Below, piece after piece: positions 34,980 through 42,119 of a stretch of 42,119 nt of DNA. The stretch is from JACRIM01 sp964605185 (lineage in GTDB: Bacteria; Planctomycetota; Phycisphaerae; UBA1845; UTPLA1): assembly GCA_964605185.1 (NCBI GenBank), contig CAZSBF010000033.1, positions 1 to 42,119 of the forward strand, read 5' to 3'. The first letter of the stretch is position 1. Each line of letters starts with the position of its first letter. The notes under the pieces are model-generated. The model was not told where the DNA came from. It ran no database searches and was given only the letters and a program-made list of their open reading frames with translations. The translations under genes were made by a program, and so were the position numbers.

Positions 34980-35353
34980 CCAAAGGTTGGGGGCTCTGAA
35001 TATTGTTAAAATCCGCTAAGTGTGGCCAAAATAAGCACTTATCGCGTCGTGATTCCCAAGGTCCTCCCCGATCATTACAAGCAGTCCGCGTCGGCTTGTG
35101 TCCCGATGCACTCCGGTGGTGCAAAAGGCCACCAGTCTGAGACAAGTTCGCTACACGGAATACCTGACTGAAAAGCGAATCTCCCCCGATCACGGGGCGT
35201 CCTTGTATTTTGAAAAAGATGAAGGCCAATGCTGGATTGGATTTAATTACGCAACAATACTAAACCAAATGGCAGTAATGCGAGTACTGTGAGTTAGCGT
35301 CTTCGATTCAGATACTGGCCGAAACAAGACGGCGCATGGTCTTCTCAATAGCC
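34980..35353. other. Intergenic spacer, 374 bp, unique
   Basis: This lies between the two copies of the long repeat and downstream of the 1112-residue gene on the minus strand. I see no gene, no strong hairpin and no T-run. Short frames here have no ribosome site. It probably holds the end of the transcript from 35354-38692 and part of the promoter for the gene starting at 34883. Confidence 0.4.
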
Positions 35354-38300
35354 TCAATGCGAACGTTGCTCTAACGAAGTAGGTTGGACGGAAGGACTGC
35401 TACGTGGATGCTCGCGATGACCTCGATCAGGTGGCGAGTTTCTCCTGCGACTCTGTGCAGCCAACCATGCAATCGCCATTGGTAGCATTAATGATCCGGT
35501 TGATCCGCATAAACCTGCTCCGCATGCCGACGATGCAGATGAATCGAGTGGGGCTGCTGAAGGAGGGCCATTAGGCTCGTTGCCGGGATTTGGTTGCGGA
35601 CCAGGGCTTCCAGTGTTCGACTCGCAAACATCACCAACGAGGTTTCCATTGGCATCTAATTGATCGGGATTGGATGTGACTGGACAATTGTCACGACAGT
35701 TTGCCACCGCGTCCCCGTCGGAATCGAGATCCACATTCCCACAGCCGCATTGACCTGGAACGGTCTTCAGGGGGTCGACGGGGCAGTCATCGAGGCAATC
35801 GAAAACTCCGTCAGTGTCCGTGTCAGTTTCTGTAATACCGCAACCGCACGCCCCAACTACAACCTTAAGTGAATCATTCGGGCAGCCATCTTGGCAATCT
35901 ACGACACCGTCGAGATCCGTGTCTTGCGAATCGGGCGAAGCAGATCCACATCCGCAGACTCCAGGCACAATGCGCAGTGGGTCGGTCGGACACGAGTCAA
36001 TGCAATCCAAAACGCCGTCAGAATCGCTGTCGACGTCGGCCACCCCGCAGCCACAGGCGCCGGGATTCGACTTGGCTGGATCCGTTGGACATGCATCCAG
36101 ACAATTAGGAACTCCGTCGCCGTCCGAGTCCGTGTCCGCAACTCCGCAACCGCAAATGCCCGGCGTGATCTTATTGATGTCAGCAGGACATGCATCTATG
36201 CAATTCGGTGTTCCATCATTGTCCGTGTCAGAATCGGCCACACCACATCCGCAAATGGCCGGTGAACTCTTGCTCGGATCATTTGGGCAGCCATCAATGC
36301 AGTCGGGGGTACTGTCACCATCCGTATCCACGTCTGAATTGCCGCAACCACAGACTCCCGGATTAATCTTGTTTGAATCCGCCGGGCACGCGTCGAGGCA
36401 GTCGGCGGCTCCATCGCCGTCACTGTCTGGACCGGGCATGATCTGCAAAGTGAACGCCTTCGTGACAATTTGAGGTGGATTTGATGAGTCACTGACTCGA
36501 ACGGAGAAATTAAAGGGCGCGCAGACTGTCGCTGTTCCCGCCAGAGTTCCCCCTGTTGATAGCGTGATCCCGCCGGGTAATGCACCACTAGTCAGTGAGA
36601 AGGAGTATGGCTGCATACCACCAATCGCGGTCAGTTCTTGGAAGTAGTCGGAGCCCGCCGTACCGTTAGGCAATGGTGATTCGATGGTGAACGACAGGCC
36701 AGGGGCTATAGTCATCGCCAGTACGCATTGTGCTTTTTCGTCACCGATGTAGATGATTTTGTTTGGTTCATCGACGGCGACCGCTTCGAATTCCTGGAGC
36801 GGCGCTCCCGGGAGGGCGTCGCGGACCCAGTGGAGGTCTTGAACCGCACGTTGGATACCGGTGGTGGAGTAAACGGCAAGTCGATTGTGCGGCGCCGTTG
36901 TGCTTTGCACGAGGGACTTCGCCACGACCAACAAATGCTCACCGGTCAGGAGGGGGTTGTTCAGTAAGTATTGTGTAAAGGCCTCGGATATGACCGCCAG
37001 CCCCTTGCTGCGCGTCATTAACGGAAACTGAGTTCCGGCGTAGACGGGCGGATTGGCAGTGGTCCACGCCTGAAGCACATCTGCATCGGCAATGACATAG
37101 AATCGGGCTGTGGCGGGTCCAAAGGCGATGTCATCGGGCGAGGCGGCTCCAACAATCGATGAGAGCGTTCCGAGCCCCGAAAGTGCTCCGGAGACTGGAT
37201 TCACGAGGGCGCGCGTGTTGCCGAACAAGAGATACTGAGCGTCTTCGCAGGTCACCAATGCTGAGGCGGAAGCGCCATACCCACTGGCAGCCGTATTAAA
37301 TGTGATTCCTTCGGCCCCCCAGAGTTCGTTATTCGCCAACGTCGGATTCGGCGGCGGGTTGGTAATCGGCGATTGAATGGCCGAGGCGAACGCCAAAGCG
37401 CCGGTTGTGCTTGCGTTGAACACGGCGATCTGGTTCTGCGTCTCATTCCAATCGCCGGATACATACAGCTTGCCATCCAAGAACGTCATTCCTTCCGGGG
37501 CCAACCGAGGCGGTTCACTGACGTTGGCTGCAAGGGCTGGATACCAAGGCTCCGCGCTTCGCGATGGGAGCACGGTTTTGACATACACGCCCTGGGCCTT
37601 CCAAGTTCGTCCCGCGATGGGCCCCGTGGTCATTGAGGTCGCCGATGTGAAGGGCTTGAGGGCATAGACTGCGCGAGCACTGTCATCCGCTAAGTAGATG
37701 ACATGATTGACTTCGTCGACTGTGATGCCCTGGAACGTATGAGGGCCGGGAACGGTGCCGCCCTGGCTGCTGTTATCCAGCGACAGGTCGACCCAACTCA
37801 TGTTGACGGTGGCCCCGATGAGGGCGCCGTTGGCGGTGTAGGCGGTCAGTCGGTTGGTCAGGGGTGGAATGGCATCAGGGTTCTCGGCCGACACCACCAG
37901 CACGACCTCGCCGACGATGGTATTGTCACCGGTCAGGGCTCGGCCGAATGACTCCGAGACCACGGCAACACCCTTGGACCGCGAGGGGAGGGCCCAACTG
38001 ATGCCCAGCGGGTTCATGTTCGGGTCCATCACGCGCATTTCATTGGGCGAACGCACGAGAAGGTAAAACCGTTGCGACGCGGGGGCATAGCAGATGTCTT
38101 CCGGATAGGCCTCCACCCGAAAAGTGGACAGAACGCCCGTGGCCGGGTTGATCTCGGCAAAGGTGCTGCCGAGGCCTTGCTGTTGGTTGTCCACGGACAC
38201 GATCGACGTCGCGCCGGCTCCGATGCCGGTAGCGCCGGTATTGAATGTCATGCCTTCGGCACCCCACCATTGGGTGTTCGGCATCGCGGTCGCCGGGGGC

Positions 38301-38692
38301 GTGGGCAGCGGCTCTTTGATGGAATGGTCGAACGTGAGATCGCCCCACGAATTGACCGTGAAGACGGCGATCTGGTTCTGGGTCTCGTTCCAGTCGCCCG
38401 AGACATACAGCAAACCGTTCCGAACGGTGATCCCCTCCGGGCGCAGTTGCGGGGGATCGGTCACAATCGTGACCAGTGGAGGACTGTAGAGCGTCGGAAA
38501 CCACGGCTCGGCGGCGCGACTCGGAAGCACGCCACGGACATCGTAGGAAATGGCGGCATAGGGTTTGCCGAAGATCGACCCCTCCGACGACCCCATGATC
38601 TCAAACCCCTGGCCGCGCGCTGAGGAAACCCCCGTTGATAACGTCAGCCAGACCAAAACCAACCCGCCACGCCCTCGATGCTGCTTCACCAT
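35354..38692 (-). CDS. Large secreted protein with Ig-like domain, eight TSP3 repeats and C-terminal anchor-like tail, 1112 aa
   Basis: The start (ATG 38692), signal peptide and first 680 residues or so equal those of the 811-residue neighbour. After EKAQC the sequences part: here an Ig-like domain (SGALPGGITLSTGGTLAG) is followed by eight thrombospondin type 3-like calcium-binding repeats (DSDGDGVPNCLDACPTDP then CGCG), and a Pro/Gly linker. Near the end, CGAGLCGSTGSLMLPMAIAW leads into LAAQSRRR: Cys motif, hydrophobic segment and Arg cluster, as in tripartite sorting tails such as MYXO-CTERM. An extra 29 residues follow the Arg cluster, which is unusual and might reflect a lost stop codon. 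The protein is probably cell-surface attached. Confidence 0.88.
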   Translation of the reverse strand: MVKQHRGRGGLVLVWLTLSTGVSSARGQGFEIMGSSEGSIFGKPYAAISYDVRGVLPSRAAEPWFPTLYSPPLVTIVTDPPQLRPEGITVRNGLLYVSGDWNETQNQIAVFTVNSWGDLTFDHSIKEPLPTPPATAMPNTQWWGAEGMTFNTGATGIGAGATSIVSVDNQQQGLGSTFAEINPATGVLSTFRVEAYPEDICYAPASQRFYLLVRSPNEMRVMDPNMNPLGISWALPSRSKGVAVVSESFGRALTGDNTIVGEVVLVVSAENPDAIPPLTNRLTAYTANGALIGATVNMSWVDLSLDNSSQGGTVPGPHTFQGITVDEVNHVIYLADDSARAVYALKPFTSATSMTTGPIAGRTWKAQGVYVKTVLPSRSAEPWYPALAANVSEPPRLAPEGMTFLDGKLYVSGDWNETQNQIAVFNASTTGALAFASAIQSPITNPPPNPTLANNELWGAEGITFNTAASGYGASASALVTCEDAQYLLFGNTRALVNPVSGALSGLGTLSSIVGAASPDDIAFGPATARFYVIADADVLQAWTTANPPVYAGTQFPLMTRSKGLAVISEAFTQYLLNNPLLTGEHLLVVAKSLVQSTTAPHNRLAVYSTTGIQRAVQDLHWVRDALPGAPLQEFEAVAVDEPNKIIYIGDEKAQCVLAMTIAPGLSFTIESPLPNGTAGSDYFQELTAIGGMQPYSFSLTSGALPGGITLSTGGTLAGTATVCAPFNFSVRVSDSSNPPQIVTKAFTLQIMPGPDSDGDGAADCLDACPADSNKINPGVCGCGNSDVDTDGDSTPDCIDGCPNDPSKSSPAICGCGVADSDTDNDGTPNCIDACPADINKITPGICGCGVADTDSDGDGVPNCLDACPTDPAKSNPGACGCGVADVDSDSDGVLDCIDSCPTDPLRIVPGVCGCGSASPDSQDTDLDGVVDCQDGCPNDSLKVVVGACGCGITETDTDTDGVFDCLDDCPVDPLKTVPGQCGCGNVDLDSDGDAVANCRDNCPVTSNPDQLDANGNLVGDVCESNTGSPGPQPNPGNEPNGPPSAAPLDSSASSACGAGLCGSTGSLMLPMAIAWLAAQSRRRNSPPDRGHREHPRSSPSVQPTSLEQRSH

Positions 38693-38788
38693 GAATCCTC
38701 TCTCCACTTCCGTAATCCAGCTCAAAATCCTGAAAACGCCCGAACACACCTCTGGGCTTGACGCTCACCTACATCACGTTGCGTGCCA
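36729..38788. repeat. Long direct repeat, copy 2 (about 2.06 kb)
   Basis: This is the second copy of 32920-34979, offset 3809 bp. The few differences (for example TTTGGTTC against TTTAGTTC) fall at the low-coordinate edge, as if identity had been renewed over the inner part by recombination. The high-coordinate edge stops exactly at 38788. Confidence 0.95.
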
Positions 38789-38904
38789 AGACCATGTGTC
38801 ACAGTCAATACGGCCCAATTCCTCGAAGTGAGGCCAGTTATCACGATGTTGATGTGGAAATTGCATTCATTCCCTCCCACTTCCACATAGGCCAGGTGTG
38901 CCCA

Positions 38905-38921
38905 CGCACCCCAGTCGTGCG
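38905..38921. promoter_or_regulatory. Possible enhancer-type dyad upstream of the sigma-54 promoter
   Basis: CGCAC (38905-38909) faces GTGCG (38917-38921) across 7 bp. It lies about 140 bp before the -24 element, the usual distance for NtrC-type activator sites, and the half-site recalls the GCAC/GTGC core of NtrC sites. The match is short and the role is inferred. Confidence 0.3.
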
Positions 38922-39057
38922 AGTTTCCACGATCTCCAGCAGTTAATTTGGATAACCTCCGCCTGCCTGCGACCAATAGCAGCCAAAAACCGCGTTACGG
39001 CATGAGTTTTCGCATGGAGTGACAATTCGGAAAGGAGGAGATCAAGAAGTTGGCAAC

Positions 39058-39073
39058 TGGCACACGGATTGCA
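39058..39073 (+). promoter_or_regulatory. Sigma-54 (-24/-12) promoter
   Basis: TGGCACACGGATTGCA fits the consensus TGGCAC-N5-TTGCW in every fixed position, with GG and GC ten bases apart. The expected transcript start near 39085 leaves a leader of about 62 nt before the ATG at 39147. It would need RpoN (not in the window) and an NtrC-type activator. Confidence 0.7.
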
Positions 39074-39146
39074 ACTGGCGCTTCAATGTGAGCTGTGACT
39101 CGACAACCGGGCATGAGTGTCTCTAAGTAGAAAGGGCGATGCCTAA

Positions 39147-41039
39147 ATGGGCAAAACAAAGATTGCAGGAATTGCAGAATTGTCAGTTGTGGTACTCATT
39201 GCAGTCGTTGTGTTGCCAAGCGCGGCATCCTTTGGACAAACGATTGTCGTTGACGTCGCACTCGATGACTACATGGACTTCGGCGGCGCACAGACCGTTG
39301 CACAGCTCCCTGGACCTGATGGAATGGTCACGATTCGCGAAGCCGTCACAGCCGCGAACAACACACCAGGCCCTCAAACAATTGCTTTTGCGATCCCTCC
39401 AAGCGAATGGTCCTTTTGGTACACGGACAGGGCCGTCATCCGGTTGGAGCTCATGCTGTATGTCAGTGGTGACGACACCACCATTGATTTCTCCACGCAG
39501 GTCGCCTTGACCGGCGACACTAATCCCACTGGTAACGAGGTTGGCCTTCAGTATGCAGGCGTCCCGTCCTACATACCGTGTCTCTGGCTAGCCGGGGATC
39601 GTTGCACGATCAAGGGCCTGGACGTCGCGTTCGGCAACAACTTCAGTCAGTCGATATGGATCAGCGGTAATAACAATCGCGTCATTGGCTGCACCACCAA
39701 CGGCCTGACCATTCGCGGCGATTACGGCGGGGGCGACTCTAACACAGTTGGCGGCATCGGCCCGGGTGAGAGAAACACGTTTTCTGAAGGCGTCGGCGTT
39801 TTCTCCGGTGCCAGCAATAACGTTATTGTGGGCAACATCTTTCGTTGGGGGCTGCGCATCAATGGCGACACGCTATACGGAACTTGCGACAACAATCGAA
39901 TCGGCGGCCCCACCGTTGCGGAACGCAACAACCTCGCTGGGCACGGCTACTTTGCTGAGGAGGGTGTACCCTCCGGCACTCAATTGGAAGTTCAATACGC
40001 CAACAATACGTTGATCGAGAATAATCATGTCGGCACCACGCCGGACGGGTCGGCCAAATTCCCTGGCATGAGTGGCGCCGGCGGCATCTCTATCTACACA
40101 GCTGCCATCGGCACGATCATTCGAAACAACCTGGTTTCGGGTTTCGAAATGACAGGCATCAACCACGTTGCAGGGCAGCGCTTTGGCACTGCGATCGGCG
40201 TTGGGTCGACAGCCGCCGGGACGGTCATGACCGGAAACCGAATCGGAGTGGCCGCCGATGGAATCACTCCCATACTAAACGTCGATGGACTCTTCGCTTA
40301 TTCAGATCCGAACGGGAACCCGAGCAACACACGCGTAGGCGGCATCTCCACGGGCGAAGGGAATGTGATAGCCAATTGCGAGCGAGCGGGGATTCGGATC
40401 AACGAATCTGCCACAGGCATCCTCATTGCCGGAAATTCAATATTCAACAACGGTGGGGCCGGGATCGATCTACTGGGTATGGTCCCGCCGGGGGTAACAG
40501 CCAATGACCCCAATGACACCGACACGGGCGGAAATGGGCTGCAGAACTTTCCTGTGCTGGAATCTGCGTTGACCGCCGGAACCACAATTCAAATCTCTGG
40601 CGTGCTAAACACAGCAGCGTCGCAGCAGTTCGCCCTTGAGTTTTTCTCAAGCCCTGCTTGCGACCCATCGGGATTCGGCGAAGGGAAAACTTTTCTCGGC
40701 GAAGCTTCGCTTGTTACGGATGAAAGCGGAAATGCGACCTTTGCCGTTTCATTGCCCGTCAATGTTGCGATCGGAGAGTCGATTTCGTCGACGGCCACTG
40801 ATTATCAAGGCAATACGTCCGAGTTCTCTGCGTGTATTTCGGTCTCGTTATCCGCTGGACTGGCGGGGGATATCGACGGTGACGGCGACTTGGATTCACT
40901 TGACCAACAGCTATTCTTGGCCGTGTTATTGGGTGCCGACAGTTCGGTTACGCACACGCACCGCGCCGACCTGAATGCAGATGGACTGGCGAATGGCAAC
41001 GACCTATCAGACTTCGTCACACTGTTGATGGCCCCTTAA
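39147..41039 (+). CDS. Secreted right-handed beta-helix protein with dockerin end, 630 aa
   Basis: The start ATG 39147 is preceded by AAAGGG. A signal peptide (VVVLIAVVVLPSAASFGQ) leads to GPDGMVTIREAVTAANNTPG, which resembles the CSLREA-type opening of bacterial beta-helix proteins. A long series of Asn/Gly-rich turns follows (NNNRVIGCTTNGLTIRG, SNNVIVGNIFRWGLRINGD, NNTLIENNHVGTTPDG, ATGILIAGNSIFNNGGAGID), the pattern of a parallel beta-helix. A strand-rich domain and a dockerin-like pair (GDIDGDGDLDSLDQQLF; ADLNADGLANGNDLSDFV) close it. Its promoter is of the sigma-54 type, so it is probably made under specific conditions. Polysaccharide binding or cutting is possible but no catalytic residues can be named. 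Confidence 0.88.
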   Translation: MGKTKIAGIAELSVVVLIAVVVLPSAASFGQTIVVDVALDDYMDFGGAQTVAQLPGPDGMVTIREAVTAANNTPGPQTIAFAIPPSEWSFWYTDRAVIRLELMLYVSGDDTTIDFSTQVALTGDTNPTGNEVGLQYAGVPSYIPCLWLAGDRCTIKGLDVAFGNNFSQSIWISGNNNRVIGCTTNGLTIRGDYGGGDSNTVGGIGPGERNTFSEGVGVFSGASNNVIVGNIFRWGLRINGDTLYGTCDNNRIGGPTVAERNNLAGHGYFAEEGVPSGTQLEVQYANNTLIENNHVGTTPDGSAKFPGMSGAGGISIYTAAIGTIIRNNLVSGFEMTGINHVAGQRFGTAIGVGSTAAGTVMTGNRIGVAADGITPILNVDGLFAYSDPNGNPSNTRVGGISTGEGNVIANCERAGIRINESATGILIAGNSIFNNGGAGIDLLGMVPPGVTANDPNDTDTGGNGLQNFPVLESALTAGTTIQISGVLNTAASQQFALEFFSSPACDPSGFGEGKTFLGEASLVTDESGNATFAVSLPVNVAIGESISSTATDYQGNTSEFSACISVSLSAGLAGDIDGDGDLDSLDQQLFLAVLLGADSSVTHTHRADLNADGLANGNDLSDFVTLLMAP

Positions 41040-41102
41040 CGTATTCAGGATTACAAATTGTATCGCTCGCGGCATCGCTTGGGAGCGTAATAAAGGAAGG
41101 TT

Positions 41103-42119
41103 ATGAAACGATCTCCAATCCGTGTTCGGCTTAGCCTGTTGATAATCGCGACATTGTTCGGCCCTGTCCCAGCGATTGCGCAGATTTTTTTTGAGGGATT
41201 TGACGCCGTTGGCGCCGAAAGCGGCGGCGGCCCAGTCAACCTCGTGGCAAGCGGCTGGGAATTCCGACGCATACTGGACCCGGGCGTGTACCACGATTCC
41301 TTGCGCCAGGGTCCATGGCACGCGGGACAGCCGGCGGCGTGGGAAGGAACTGGATTCCTGGCTGGTCTCGACGGCGTGCCGCCCTTTGCGGAAGGAAACT
41401 TTGTTGAGTGGATGATCCTGCCGCCGGTCACCGGTCAGTCGGCCGGTCAGGCTTTCTCAGCCTGGGTTCGCGGAATGTCTACATCAACATTTCCCATCGC
41501 CGGTTCCGTCGAGGTTCGTTATTCCCCGACCGGCGGAACGTCGACAGGCGTAAGCGTCGCGAGTCTTGGCGATTTCACCCAACTTCTCGACGAGAACTCC
41601 AATGGCTCGCTCAACCAGTGGGAGGAATTGCAGGCGAACATACCCGGCAACGGACGGATTGCAATTCGGTGGGTCGGAAACCTCTCTTTCAGTTTTTCCG
41701 GCACATCGGTTGATCTGCTGGTTGACTCATTGACCATCAGCGAAGACAGCGCGACGCCGCCTTTACCGCAACCGGGCCAAACGGTTCACTGGACGACGGC
41801 CATGAGCCCTATTCACCTCATCAGCCAGCAAGTAGTGCCGGCCGGAGGAACGCTAATCGTTGATGCAAGTGTGCAGGTCTTCTTTGACTTCAACACGCCG
41901 ACATTTGGCGGCCCGGAAATTCTGGTCGCCGGCGGCGTGCTCCGGCTCGAGGGCACCGATGCAGCGCCTGTGGTATTGCGGCGCGGCGTCAATACGACTC
42001 GCGTTCCGGGTGTGGGTGTTGGTTCGAACCTGCTGGAGACTGTCGGCAATTCGGGCACGATGAATGCAGTGCATGTCGATACTGACGTAGCTATCGGTGC
42101 CGCGCAGAGTGCACTGCTG
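41103..42119 (+). CDS. Secreted choice-of-anchor-J-like protein, partial (C-terminus beyond window)
   Basis: A frame from ATG 41103, with GGAAGG 2-7 bp before it, stays open for 339 codons to the window edge. The signal peptide (LLIIATLFGPVPAIAQ) is followed by FFEGFDAVGAE, VEWMILPPVTGQSAGQAFSA, VRYSPTGGTSTGVSVASLGD and RIAIRWVGNLSFSF, in the order typical of choice-of-anchor-J domains in exported proteins. After a Pro linker the sequence is rich in short strands and Gly (VPAGGTLIVDASVQVFFDF), perhaps another beta-solenoid. It starts 63 bp after the beta-helix gene and probably shares its transcript. An anchor or dockerin would be expected beyond the edge. Confidence 0.8.
   Translation, partial: MKRSPIRVRLSLLIIATLFGPVPAIAQIFFEGFDAVGAESGGGPVNLVASGWEFRRILDPGVYHDSLRQGPWHAGQPAAWEGTGFLAGLDGVPPFAEGNFVEWMILPPVTGQSAGQAFSAWVRGMSTSTFPIAGSVEVRYSPTGGTSTGVSVASLGDFTQLLDENSNGSLNQWEELQANIPGNGRIAIRWVGNLSFSFSGTSVDLLVDSLTISEDSATPPLPQPGQTVHWTTAMSPIHLISQQVVPAGGTLIVDASVQVFFDFNTPTFGGPEILVAGGVLRLEGTDAAPVVLRRGVNTTRVPGVGVGSNLLETVGNSGTMNAVHVDTDVAIGAAQSALL

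Larger units (their letters stand above)
38789..39146. other. Divergent intergenic region, 358 bp
   Basis: This lies between the start of the large secreted protein (minus) and the beta-helix protein (plus). It carries the sigma-54 promoter at 39058-39073 and a possible activator site CGCAC-N7-GTGCG at 38905-38921. No gene is seen in it. Confidence 0.5.

Noticed and set aside
34966..34980. TGGCACG (minus strand) at the edge of the long repeat as a sigma-54 promoter for the twin genes
   Set aside because: The -24 half fits but the -12 half reads GTGAT, lacking the required GC; kept only as a curiosity.
35690..36440. Regularly spaced repeats resembling a CRISPR array
   Set aside because: They are coding repeats (thrombospondin type 3 units of about 30 residues) in frame with the gene at 35354-38692, with diverged copies and no identical repeat/unique spacer pattern.

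Overview
The window looks like chromosomal DNA of a planctomycete (Planctomycetota, perhaps a Phycisphaerae relative). This is an inference from several things seen together: secreted proteins ending in type I dockerin-like EF-hand pairs, Cys-rich GACC repeats, an ECF sigma factor next to a membrane Ser/Thr kinase with a C-terminal WD40-like region, a kinase P-loop reading HRGGQGIVY, a DUF1559-like pseudopilin, and a Zn-ribbon large serine recombinase. There is no rRNA, no intact tRNA and no CRISPR array.

Layout. (1) 1-3.7 kb: two or three small membrane or secreted unknowns set among dispersed intergenic repeats: a 200-bp gene-tail relic in two or three copies, a hairpin element in two copies, a hairpin cluster and a low-complexity tract. 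(2) 3.6-6.9 kb: a decayed integrated element. A 20-bp tRNA-Ser 3' end and a dyad-rich block precede an apparently intact large serine recombinase. Behind it lie a broken gene tail joined by an ATGA overlap to the first codons of a DUF1156-type DNA methylase, and a dockerin stub. (3) 6.9-13.4 kb, minus strand: three secreted structural proteins, namely a seven-repeat propeller with Cys-rich repeats and a dockerin, a small dockerin protein, and a 1232-residue tail-fibre-like protein translationally coupled to it. (4) 13.8-19.4 kb: an AraC-type regulator diverging from ECF sigma, small basic protein and Ser/Thr kinase with WD40-like repeats. The small gene overlaps the kinase start by GTGA and its C-terminus copies that of the sigma factor. 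(5) 19.8-22.7 kb: a divergent pair, an NtrC-type response regulator and a membrane histidine kinase.

(6) 22.8-32.4 kb, minus strand: a tightly packed eight-gene unit. In order of transcription it holds a MurG/COG4671-like glycosyltransferase, two GT4-like glycosyltransferases, an ABC exporter, two APH-fold phosphotransferases, a pseudopilin and an SNase-fold protein that has lost catalytic residues. Overlaps or very short gaps join the first seven genes. The set suggests assembly, phosphorylation and export of a glycan or glycolipid not identifiable from sequence; this is the best candidate for an undescribed pathway.

(7) 32.4-38.8 kb, minus strand: two large secreted proteins sharing an apparently identical segment of about 2 kb, including the upstream region, but with different C-termini: Ig-like plus dockerin in one, Ig-like plus eight thrombospondin type 3 repeats and a Cys/hydrophobic/Arg tail in the other. 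(8) 38.8-42.1 kb, plus strand: a beta-helix dockerin protein preceded by a textbook sigma-54 promoter, then a choice-of-anchor-J-like protein that runs off the window edge. The NtrC-type regulator in region 5 is a possible but unproven activator of that promoter.
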